This document shows positions 1-6,564 of a stretch of 19,502 bases of DNA, one piece after another. Position numbers and translations under genes: made by a program. The DNA lies in assembly GCA_002296185.1 (NCBI GenBank), contig DBHM01000018.1, positions 15,417 through 34,918 on the forward strand. The letters run 5' to 3'. Each line of letters starts with the position of its first letter. Positions within the stretch are counted from its first letter, which is position 1. The stretch is from Alphaproteobacteria bacterium UBA828 (lineage in GTDB: Bacteria > Pseudomonadota > Alphaproteobacteria > UBA828). Under the pieces are notes generated by a model, which was not told the DNA's origin, did no database searches, and saw only the letters and a list, made by a program, of their open reading frames with translations.

Positions 1-902
1 CCCACTCCTTTTAAAACTAAAGGATTAACCATTCCGCATCCGAGTATTTCCATCCAATCCTTACCCCCACCGAGTATCAATTGTCCTTTTTCTCTGGAGC
101 ATCCAATATCCATTTCGGCTGATGGTTCAGTAAAAGGAAAATAGCTTGGTCTAAAGCGTACCTGAAGATCCTCTACTTCAAAATATGCATTAACAAAATC
201 TTTTAAGCAGCCCTTTAGATGGCCCATGTGAGTACTATTATCCACCACCAGGCCCTCAATTTGATGAAACATAGGGGTATGAGTTATATCATAATCCCTT
301 CTATAGGTGCGGCCTGGTGCTATAATCCTATGAGGAGGTTTTTCTGCAATCATAGTCCTAATCTGAACAGGAGATGTGTGTGTACGAAGAAGTTTTCTCT
401 CTCCCTCATCACCATCAGGAAGATAAAAGGTATCATGCATCTGCCGTGCGGGATGTTCTGGAGGAATATTAAGCGCTGTGAAATTATAAAAATCTTCCTC
501 GATTTCTGGCCCTGATCTGATCTCAAACCCCATAGACCCAAAAATTGCCATCATCTCATCAATTACCTGAGCTATTGGGTGTACACTACCCCTAAAAAAA
601 GGCCTTGCGGGTAGGGTTACATCCACTTTCTCCTCTTTGAGACGTTGATTTAAAATCTCTGCCTCAAACTCTTTTTTTCGGACCTCAATTAATGAAGTAA
701 TTTCATTTTTTAAGTTATTTAGCGCTGTACCAGAATCTCTACGTTCTGACTCTTCTAGTTTTCCAAGTCCCTTCATCAACTCAGTCAGGCTGCCCTTTTT
801 ACCTAGTGCACCAACGCGTAATTCTTCAAGATTCTCAAGGTTGGGAGAGTCCTTTATTTGAATTATAAGAGCGTCACGCAAAACTTTAAGTTCATGCTGC
901 AA
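1..902 (-). CDS. pheS: Phenylalanine-tRNA ligase alpha subunit, 3' end cut off by the window
   Basis: This is the catalytic alpha subunit of the alpha2beta2 synthetase that charges tRNA-Phe in the cytoplasm. Three hundred codons are present and the reading frame runs off the left edge; the family is usually about 350-360 residues, so the last 50-60 are missing. An N-terminal coiled-coil arm covers about residues 1-90 and the class II core begins near residue 100. Motif 2 is visible around residues 199-218 (RTYRRDYDITHTP followed by FHQIEG). The frame has an in-frame TAA shortly upstream, and the only usable initiator before the conserved arm is TTG at 900-902. It sits 7 bases after an AGAGGAG ribosome-binding site, so a UUG start is likely. 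It lies 67 bases downstream of rplT, and pheT should follow outside the window. Confidence 0.95.
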   Translation of the reverse strand, partial: MQHELKVLRDALIIQIKDSPNLENLEELRVGALGKKGSLTELMKGLGKLEESERRDSGTALNNLKNEITSLIEVRKKEFEAEILNQRLKEEKVDVTLPARPFFRGSVHPIAQVIDEMMAIFGSMGFEIRSGPEIEEDFYNFTALNIPPEHPARQMHDTFYLPDGDEGERKLLRTHTSPVQIRTMIAEKPPHRIIAPGRTYRRDYDITHTPMFHQIEGLVVDNSTHMGHLKGCLKDFVNAYFEVEDLQVRFRPSYFPFTEPSAEMDIGCSREKGQLILGGGKDWMEILGCGMVNPLVLKGV

Positions 903-945
903 CGGGGAGCTCCTCTGAGAAAGTTATCCGCTTAAGGGCAAACAC

Positions 946-960
946 ACCCGAAATGCGGGT
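946..960 (-). promoter_or_regulatory. Small hairpin between rplT and pheS
   Basis: ACCCG and CGGGT form a 5-bp stem around a 5-base loop in the gap between rplT and pheS. On the transcript it is followed by GTGTTTG rather than a uridine run, so a true terminator is unlikely. It may be a weak attenuator or a processing site that sets the ribosomal protein to synthetase ratio. This is inference from the structure alone. Confidence 0.25.
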
Positions 961-969
961 TAGATCAAA

Positions 970-1335
970 TTAAACATTCTCGCTTAGCGCTGCATGTGCC
1001 TGGTCAACAATTGCTTTAAACGCTGCAGGTTCTCGAACAGCTAGATCTGCTAACACCTTCCTGTCAAGAGGGACACCAGCTTCACTAAGACCGTGTATAA
1101 GCTGAGAATATGACATACCATGCTGTCTCGCAGCGGCATTAATACGTTGAATCCATAATGCCCTGAAGTTTCTCTTCCTCTGGCGCCGGTCACGATAGGC
1201 ATATTCCATGCCTTTTTCGACCCTTTGAATTGCAGTTCTGTAATTTGTTCGGGCACGGCCACGATAGCCCCGGGCTAATTTAATAACCTTCTTGTGTTTT
1301 GCATGCGCGGTTGTACCTCTTTTCACTCTAGCCAT
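970..1335 (-). CDS. rplT: 50S ribosomal protein L20
   Basis: L20 binds 23S rRNA early in large-subunit assembly and in several bacteria also represses its own operon by binding the mRNA. The product is 121 residues, close to the usual 117-120. The family signature is complete: MARVKRG at the N-terminus, a basic helix with KLARGYRGRARTNYR, then RKRNFRALWIQRINAA near residues 53-70 and the SYSQLIHGL segment of the globular domain. It starts 11 bases after the rpmI stop, so the two are certainly cotranscribed. pheS follows on the same strand. Confidence 0.98.
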   Translation of the reverse strand: MARVKRGTTAHAKHKKVIKLARGYRGRARTNYRTAIQRVEKGMEYAYRDRRQRKRNFRALWIQRINAAARQHGMSYSQLIHGLSEAGVPLDRKVLADLAVREPAAFKAIVDQAHAALSENV

Positions 1336-1346
1336 AGTGATTTCTC

Positions 1347-1544
1347 CTACAAATAAGGCATCCAGCCCCGGACGAGCTGTGCATCACAATCACGCATTAC
1401 AGAAGAGCCTAGCTGGTTACGTTTACGCTTTTTTGGCTGTTTAGATAGGTTGTGGCGGTGATTCGCGTGTCTTCGACGAATTCTTCCAGTTCCTGTCAGC
1501 GCAAAACGTTTTTTAGCACTGCTTTTTGTTTTCATCTTAGGCAT
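1347..1544 (-). CDS. rpmI: 50S ribosomal protein L35
   Basis: L35 is a small basic protein of the large ribosomal subunit. The product is 65 residues, the normal size, and starts with MPKMKTKSSAKKRF, the typical L35 N-terminus, followed by the RRHANHRHNLSKQPKKRKR basic stretch. It is the first of the tight rpmI-rplT pair and lies 141 bases downstream of infC. That gap is long for a ribosomal operon and contains several hairpins, which suggests translational control at this gene. Confidence 0.98.
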   Translation of the reverse strand: MPKMKTKSSAKKRFALTGTGRIRRRHANHRHNLSKQPKKRKRNQLGSSVMRDCDAQLVRGWMPYL

Positions 1545-1685
1545 TTTAAATCTTTCATTTTAGTTTCAAGAAATCGGGTGATTGGGCATGCCTATAGCCT
1601 CGTCACCAATACTTTGAGCAGTTTCTACTCGGTTGATGGCCTAATTGCAAGAGCTGTTAGGCCCTATCTAATAAATATGTCAGCT
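1545..1685 (-). promoter_or_regulatory. Structured infC-rpmI gap, candidate L20/L35 autoregulatory leader
   Basis: Three stems can be drawn in the 141 bases before rpmI. A perfect 7-bp stem pairs 1638-1644 with 1657-1663 (GGCCTAA with TTAGGCC, 12-base loop). A 6-bp stem with one wobble pairs 1616-1621 with 1625-1630 around a 3-base loop. A long-range element then pairs either GGTGA 1577-1581 with TCACC 1603-1607, or ATTGG 1581-1585 with CCAAT 1606-1610; the two pairings exclude each other. In Escherichia coli, L20 represses rpmI-rplT by binding a structured region between infC and rpmI, so an equivalent role here is plausible. The sequence shows the pairings only; L20 binding is inferred. Confidence 0.4.
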
Positions 1686-2222
1686 TTATCGTGGACTTAT
1701 CACCATAATCATTTGGCGACCTTCGGTCTTAGGCATAAGCTCAACTTTTCCTACTTCTTCCAGATCAGTCTGGACTCTTACTAAAACTTGAGCTCCCAAA
1801 TCTTGATGAACCATCTCTCTACCACGGAACCGCATAGTTATCTTTACTTTATCACCATCTTCAAGAAATCTTCTGATACTCCGAAGCTTTACCTGATAAT
1901 CCGCCTCGTTAATTCCAGGACGAAATTTCATTTCCTTAACATCGATGACTTTTTGGTTCTTTCTAGCTAGAGCTGCTTTTTTTTGAGCTTGATATTTATA
2001 TTTTCCATAATCAAGAATCTTGCAAACAGGTGGATCTGCATGAGGGGAAATTTCAACTAAATCAAGCCCGGCTTCCTCAGCAAGTTGAAGAGCACGTTCC
2101 ACAGCAACCAGACCTAACTGCCCTCCAGCGTTATCAATAAGACGGACCTTATCAACTTCTATGCCTTCGTTGACGCGAGGACCCTCGCGTGACGGCGGCG
2201 CTAATGTAGTATCTCTGTTTAT
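1686..2222 (-). CDS. infC: Translation initiation factor IF-3, predicted AUA start
   Basis: IF-3 binds the 30S subunit, prevents premature 50S joining and rejects non-standard start codons and wrong initiator tRNAs. The product is 178 residues with both halves: the N-terminal domain (RVNEGIEVDKVRLID near residues 18-32, then QLGLVAVERAL) and the C-terminal domain with KVKITMRFRGREM and the closing EGRQMIMVISP. The N-terminal domain needs codons well upstream of the first GTG (2100-2102). Reading back, the frame closes with TGA two codons before ATA at 2220-2222, and no ATG, GTG or TTG lies between. ATA sits 8 bases after a strong AGGAGGG site. A rare AUA start fits the known IF-3 autoregulation, in which the factor discriminates against its own AUU start in Escherichia coli. 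Confidence 0.93.
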   Translation of the reverse strand: MNRDTTLAPPSREGPRVNEGIEVDKVRLIDNAGGQLGLVAVERALQLAEEAGLDLVEISPHADPPVCKILDYGKYKYQAQKKAALARKNQKVIDVKEMKFRPGINEADYQVKLRSIRRFLEDGDKVKITMRFRGREMVHQDLGAQVLVRVQTDLEEVGKVELMPKTEGRQMIMVISPR

Positions 2223-2237
2223 TCTTCAAACCCTCCT
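2220..2237 (-). promoter_or_regulatory. Strong Shine-Dalgarno site with AUA initiator for infC
   Basis: AGGAGGG (minus strand, 2237-2231) is followed after 8 bases by ATA (2222-2220). The site fixes the infC start: the conserved N-terminal domain must be translated, and the TGA two codons upstream leaves ATA as the only near-cognate initiator at a suitable distance. A strong binding site combined with a poor start codon is the arrangement known for IF-3-sensitive infC mRNA. Confidence 0.75.
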
Positions 2238-2243
2238 AAAAAG

Positions 2244-2281
2244 TTAAACTGTTTAAATTATGGCTAAGCTGAGCCTATAAT
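2244..2281 (-). promoter_or_regulatory. Two inverted repeats between thrS and infC
   Basis: The 75-base gap contains ATTAT-GGCT (2257-2265) opposite AGCC-T-ATAAT (2272-2281). This gives a 9-bp stem with one bulged base and a 6-base loop. The adjoining palindrome TTAAAC-T-GTTTAA lies at 2244-2256. On the transcript the second element is followed by CTTTTT and then the infC ribosome-binding site. Together they could act as a leaky terminator or attenuator that lowers readthrough from thrS into infC. The short AU-rich stems make strong termination doubtful. Confidence 0.35.
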
Positions 2282-2297
2282 ATTCTAATCCTGCCGT

Positions 2298-4226
2298 TTA
2301 AATCCTTTTCTGTCCAGCAAGTGGTCCAGATGCCTCCTTTTGAAGCCTATCTAGAGCTTCATCAAGTGCAACAAATTCTTGCTCCTTAGTCCCGAATCTC
2401 CTGATCGCAACAGTCTGATTCTCCGACTCACGTTTACCTACTGCTAAAATATAAGGAATTTTAGCCATACTATGCTCTCTGACTTTATATCCAATCTTTT
2501 CATTTCTTAAATCCACCTCTGCCCGAAGTCCTGATTTTCTTAATACGTCTAAGACCTCAAGAGCATATACATCACTCTCATTTGTTATTGTTGCAACTAT
2601 GATTTGTAATGGCGCTAACCAAAGTGGCAATTTTCCCCCATAATGTTCAATTAAAATCCCTGTGAAGCGCTCTAATGAACCAAAAAGGGCTCTATGAAGC
2701 ATAACAGGCCTATGTTTGAGGCCATCCTCTCCAATATAATTAGCGTCTAATCTTTCTGGAAGATTTAAGTCAACCTGCAAAGTACCACATTGCCATTCTC
2801 GACCAATAGCATCCTTCAATACAAATTCAAGTTTAGGACCATAAAAAGCACCTTCGCCCGGATTAACAGAATAATCAAGGCCCATACTATCTAAGGCACC
2901 CCTCAAAGCTGCCTCAAGAATATCCCAAACATCATCTGATCCAATTCTTACCTCAGGCCTATCTGCAAATTTTATCTCTACTTCATTAAATCCAAAATCA
3001 GCATATATATTCAAAACTAGTTCAATAACTTCTCGACATTCTTCTTCTACTTGATATTCCGTGCAAAATATATGCGCATCATCCTGAGTAAAAGCTCTTA
3101 CACGAAGCAAACCATGAAGAGCTCCGGAAGGCTCATATCTATGGACTTTCCCAAACTCTGATATACGCATTGGAAGCTCTCTATAACTCCTTAAATCATG
3201 TCTAAAAACCTGGACTCCACCCGGACAATTCATTGGCTTAATTACAAAGCATCTCTCGTCTTCTGTACTTGAGGTAAACATATGCTCCCTGAATGTTTCC
3301 CAATGCCCAGATGCTTCCCACATTGATCTATCCATTATTTCCGGTGTACTTATTTCTACGTAACCAGCAAGCTCTTGCCTTGCTCTCATGTAGCTAATTA
3401 GAGATTGGAATAATTTCCAACCTTTGGGATGCCAAAAAACAGCTCCTGGAGCATCTTCTTGGAAATGGAACAAATCCATTTCTTTGCCCAACTTTCTATG
3501 ATCACGTTTTTCTGCCTCTTCGAGCCTACTTATATATGCCTTAAGATCTTTACTGGAAGACCAAGCAGTACCATAGATTCTCTGAAGCATTTCATTTTTG
3601 GAATCACCCCTCCAGTACGCCCCCGCAACCTTCATAAGTTTAAATGCACCAATCTTTCCAGTTGACGATAAATGTGGACCTCGGCATAGGTCCACAAAAC
3701 TTCCTTGTCTATATAGTGTAATTTCCTCTCCCTCGGGAATAGAATCAATAATTTCCGCTTTATAGTGCTCTCCAATATTTCTGAAGAATTCTATAGCCTC
3801 CCCTCGATCCCAAATTTCTCTTGATATCACCTCATCTCTTTTAACGATTTCTAACATACGTTTTTCAATTTCTTCCAGATCCTCGATGCTAAAAGGTACT
3901 TCCCGTGCAAAATCATAATAAAAACCATTTTCTATTGGCGGTCCTATTGTTACTTGAGTCTCTGGCCATAACTCCTTGACTGCCTCTGCCAAGATATGTG
4001 CGGCGTCATGCCTTATAACGTATAGTGCCTCTTCATCTTTAGCGGTAATTAATCTAATCTCAGCATCGTGCTCTATAGTGATTGATAGATCACGCAGCGT
4101 ACCATCAACCTCTATAAGAAGTGCTGACTTTGCCAGCCCAGGACCAATATCAGATGCTATATCTGCACCGGTTATCCCAGTTTCATAATGGCGCGAAGAA
4201 CCATCGGGAAGCTTAAATGTTGGCAT
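2298..4226 (-). CDS. thrS: Threonine-tRNA ligase
   Basis: ThrRS is a class II synthetase that charges tRNA-Thr and edits mischarged seryl-tRNA. The product is 642 residues, full length. In order it has a TGS domain (about 1-61) and an N2 editing domain with HDAAH (H73, H77) and CRGPH (C181, H185). The catalytic core follows, with zinc ligands C334 (in MNCPGG), H385 (in DDAH) and H511 (in LHRALFG), motif 2 near HRYEPSGALHG (362-372), and a C-terminal anticodon-binding domain from about 535. The zinc ligand numbers match those known for the Escherichia coli enzyme, so both activities should be intact. It begins ATG 11 bases after an AGAGGGG site and heads the infC-rpmI-rplT-pheS cluster. Confidence 0.98.
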   Translation of the reverse strand: MPTFKLPDGSSRHYETGITGADIASDIGPGLAKSALLIEVDGTLRDLSITIEHDAEIRLITAKDEEALYVIRHDAAHILAEAVKELWPETQVTIGPPIENGFYYDFAREVPFSIEDLEEIEKRMLEIVKRDEVISREIWDRGEAIEFFRNIGEHYKAEIIDSIPEGEEITLYRQGSFVDLCRGPHLSSTGKIGAFKLMKVAGAYWRGDSKNEMLQRIYGTAWSSSKDLKAYISRLEEAEKRDHRKLGKEMDLFHFQEDAPGAVFWHPKGWKLFQSLISYMRARQELAGYVEISTPEIMDRSMWEASGHWETFREHMFTSSTEDERCFVIKPMNCPGGVQVFRHDLRSYRELPMRISEFGKVHRYEPSGALHGLLRVRAFTQDDAHIFCTEYQVEEECREVIELVLNIYADFGFNEVEIKFADRPEVRIGSDDVWDILEAALRGALDSMGLDYSVNPGEGAFYGPKLEFVLKDAIGREWQCGTLQVDLNLPERLDANYIGEDGLKHRPVMLHRALFGSLERFTGILIEHYGGKLPLWLAPLQIIVATITNESDVYALEVLDVLRKSGLRAEVDLRNEKIGYKVREHSMAKIPYILAVGKRESENQTVAIRRFGTKEQEFVALDEALDRLQKEASGPLAGQKRI

Positions 4227-4237
4227 GAAGGCTTAAA

Positions 4238-4289
4238 CCCCTCTAACTATTATATGTTTAGAGTTTTTCAAAAAACGTGGCGCACTCTA
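4238..4289 (-). promoter_or_regulatory. thrS leader with mutually exclusive pairings around the ribosome-binding site
   Basis: Plus-strand CTCTAA 4241-4246 is an exact inverted repeat of TTAGAG 4258-4263, with 11 bases between. On the mRNA this 6-bp stem would bury the AGAGGGG ribosome-binding site of thrS. The same central segment (TAGAGT 4259-4264) is also an exact complement of ACTCTA 4284-4289, giving an alternative 6-bp stem that would free the site. thrS is translationally autoregulated through a structured leader in Escherichia coli, so a switch is conceivable. A weak promoter-like pair also lies here: TTGACT at 4311-4306 and TAGAGT at 4289-4284 on the minus strand, 16-base spacer. If that promoter is real, the upstream pairing arm would not be transcribed. 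Confidence 0.35.
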
Positions 4290-4338
4290 GCTCGCATTAA
4301 CATCAAGTCAAGCGAACATAATGTCATATTTTGAAGCT

Positions 4339-5274
4339 TTATCTCAATAGTATTTCACGCCTAACCTTACATACCTCTAGGAATTTAAGGTTATCTTCTT
4401 TTAAAAATTTGACTTTAGGTCCTCTTGGAAGGGTAATAGATGGATCAGAGTCCTTAGAAAACAACACTAAAGAGGGACATCCAGAAGAAGCAATTATGTG
4501 CATAGGACCAGTATCGTTGCCAACTGCACCAATAGCATTACGAGCCAGTGATGCGATATCAGCAATTTCTGTCTTGCCACAAAGATTCAAAGCGTCTGGG
4601 CAAGCAGATGAAATCAGTTTCGTAATATTATATTCAGATTGTGAGCCTATAAGCACTGGAGTAATACCCTCACCCAACAGTATATTAGCAAATTCTGCGT
4701 ATTTCTCTGGAGGCCAACGCTTTTCCTTTCTATGAACAGATCCACCTGAAACTAGAAGAAAAAACTTTGATGGTATCTCAAACTTTTTCTTCAATGGCTC
4801 TAACCAAGAAATATCCGGTGCAAAGACCTGTGTTATACCAACTAACTTAAGTTGTTCCGCTTGCCTTTCAATTGTATGCATTTTATCTCTATTGGGATTG
4901 ATATGAGGATGTGAAGCTGCTCTTACAATCCCCGACCATTCTGGCTTGGGATTTTTAAAAAGACTAAAATAACTACTTGAGCGCTTTGATGTCTGGAGAT
5001 CATAAACCCTACTATAATTATCCTTTAATAAATTACTTCGCAATTTAATTAGCCCACTTATATTCCAGGGCTTTGGGCGCGAATCAATTAATATACTATC
5101 AAACCAACCGCACATTTTCCCAAGATTGGCAAAATCTAAAGTAGTTAACAAAACTATTTTTTGTTCAGTGTGGTGCATTCTAATAGTCTTGAAAGGGCCC
5201 GTAGATAAAATAAAGTCACCTAGCGCTCCATGTTTAATTACTAAAATTGGGCCCATGCCTAAATTATCAGACAC
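4339..5274 (-). CDS. Glycosyltransferase family 9 (heptosyltransferase-like)
   Basis: GT9 enzymes transfer heptose or a related sugar from an ADP-sugar onto the lipopolysaccharide core at the cytoplasmic face of the inner membrane. The 311-residue product shows the N-terminal phosphate-binding segment IKHGALGDFILSTGPF (13-28). In the C-terminal half it has SGGSVHRKEKRWPPEKYAEF (176-195) and the GT9 signature GNDTGPMHIIA (252-262), all typical of this fold. The start is GTG at 5272-5274 with AGGA about 8 bases upstream; an internal ATG at residue 7 is a second option. It follows the GT4 gene by 48 bases and probably shares its transcript. The exact sugar and acceptor cannot be read from the sequence. 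Confidence 0.88.
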   Translation of the reverse strand: MSDNLGMGPILVIKHGALGDFILSTGPFKTIRMHHTEQKIVLLTTLDFANLGKMCGWFDSILIDSRPKPWNISGLIKLRSNLLKDNYSRVYDLQTSKRSSSYFSLFKNPKPEWSGIVRAASHPHINPNRDKMHTIERQAEQLKLVGITQVFAPDISWLEPLKKKFEIPSKFFLLVSGGSVHRKEKRWPPEKYAEFANILLGEGITPVLIGSQSEYNITKLISSACPDALNLCGKTEIADIASLARNAIGAVGNDTGPMHIIASSGCPSLVLFSKDSDPSITLPRGPKVKFLKEDNLKFLEVCKVRREILLR

Positions 5275-5322
5275 GCTTACATTCCTGTAATGTATCTATA
5301 GAAATATACATCTCAACTTCCC

Positions 5323-6453
5323 TCATGCTTCCAGAACTTTTTCATAAACAGATAAAGTAGAATTGCACATTTTTATTAGACTAAAATTTTCACTTACATG
5401 TTGTATTGCTCTGACAGATAATAAATCTCTGGCTGATTCTGAAATTGAAAGTGCCTGATTTAAAGAATTCGCCAATGCCCTATAGTCACCAGGATCAAAA
5501 AGCCACCCCGTCTCACCATCTAAAACAGTTTCCTGAGTACCGCCATGATTTGAGCCTACTACTGGCCTACCCATTGCCTCAGCTTCCATTAGCACACGCC
5601 CAAATGCTTCTGGACGTGATGACGCGGATACTACAACGTCTGCTAACATGTATGCTGCGGGCATATCTGAGCATGGACCTACCATCCGAACTACTGAACC
5701 CAAACCCTGGTGTGTTATATAACTTTGTAAATCCCGCGAATAACTACTATTCGTACTTCCCTCTCCTACGAAGATACAACATAAGTCTTTTTTTCCTAAA
5801 TAGGCTATAGCGTCTATTAATATTTCATGACCCTTCCACCTTGTAAGGCGACCAGGCAGCATAATCACCGGAACCCCATCAGGAATACGCCACCGCTCTG
5901 CTAAATTTACAATACGAGCACCAGTGACTGCACCAGGACTAAATATATCTAAATCAACACCTCTAGGAATAACACTTATACGCTCAGGAGAAGTTCCATA
6001 TACGCTCTTGATGTGCTGGGCAGTAAATTGAGAATTTGCTATAACAACCTCACCTTTTGTTATTATTGAATTATAGAATCTTTTCATTTTTGTTTTAGTT
6101 CCATAAATTCCCTGTACTGTAGTAACGAAGTGAACACCTGATTTCTTTGCTGCGAAGCAAGCACTCCAAGCAGGCGCCCTTGAACGTGCATGAATTATAT
6201 CGGCTTGAACTTCTCTAGCAATTTTCACTAGCCTAGGAACATTGGCGGCAATAACTAACGGGTTTTTACTGGCTACAGGCATTGTTATATGCTGAACTTT
6301 AGCTCTTTTCAGTTGGGTGATTAGCGGCCCCCCCTCTGAAACGACCACTGACCCCCATCCAGCATCTGACAAAGCGTTTGCTATATCAATAGTACCACGC
6401 TCTGTACCACCACTTGAGTTTAATCTTGGTACCACTTGTAGAACAACTGGCAT
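5323..6453 (-). CDS. Glycosyltransferase family 4
   Basis: This is a retaining GT-B glycosyltransferase of 376 residues, probably adding a sugar to lipopolysaccharide core or another envelope glycan. The N-terminal acceptor domain contains the glycine-rich SSGGTERGTIDIANAL segment (13-28). The nucleotide-sugar domain has PGRLTRWKGHEILIDA (200-215) and the EX7E signature with E282 and E290 in PEAFGRVLME. A good AGGTGA site precedes the ATG. Codons 40-43 contain a run of seven guanines (minus strand of 6328-6334), which is notable in an AT-rich genome and could slip. It is upstream of the GT9 gene in the same direction; the pairing supports an envelope glycan role. Donor and acceptor are unknown. 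Confidence 0.9.
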   Translation of the reverse strand: MPVVLQVVPRLNSSGGTERGTIDIANALSDAGWGSVVVSEGGPLITQLKRAKVQHITMPVASKNPLVIAANVPRLVKIAREVQADIIHARSRAPAWSACFAAKKSGVHFVTTVQGIYGTKTKMKRFYNSIITKGEVVIANSQFTAQHIKSVYGTSPERISVIPRGVDLDIFSPGAVTGARIVNLAERWRIPDGVPVIMLPGRLTRWKGHEILIDAIAYLGKKDLCCIFVGEGSTNSSYSRDLQSYITHQGLGSVVRMVGPCSDMPAAYMLADVVVSASSRPEAFGRVLMEAEAMGRPVVGSNHGGTQETVLDGETGWLFDPGDYRALANSLNQALSISESARDLLSVRAIQHVSENFSLIKMCNSTLSVYEKVLEA

Positions 6454-6564
6454 AGTTTCACCTAAAAATTCCTGTTAAAACTTTATTTCTGAAATTTAAC
6501 GTTTAATGTAAATTATAATCTGTGAATATCCTAAAAAACCCTAGTAGACAGTATGGTTATATAA
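6454..6564. promoter_or_regulatory. Divergent promoter region between the GT4 and hydrolase genes
   Basis: This 111-base gap separates two divergent transcription units and must hold their promoters. The sequence AATTATAATC at 6511-6520 contains TATAAT on the plus strand (6514-6519) and, overlapping, TATAAT on the minus strand (6517-6512). Neither has a convincing -35 hexamer at the right distance. The overlap suggests the two directions could compete, but only the -10-like elements are actually seen. Confidence 0.3.

Noticed and set aside
219..541. Two overlapping open frames (219-515 plus, 350-541 minus)
   Set aside because: Both lie inside pheS, whose continuous frame with clear PheRS motifs covers the whole interval.
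1452..1784. Plus-strand open frame of 110 codons
   Set aside because: It runs antisense through rpmI, the structured gap and the end of infC, with no recognisable domain or ribosome-binding site.
1686..2102. infC starting at the internal GTG (2100-2102)
   Set aside because: This would remove the conserved start of the IF-3 N-terminal domain, which is readable in the same frame upstream.
4240..4289. tRNA-Thr-mimicking operator of the Escherichia coli thrS type
   Set aside because: A CGT triplet occurs in the leader, but it is not displayed in a clear anticodon-like seven-base loop, so only the generic pairing toggle is reported.
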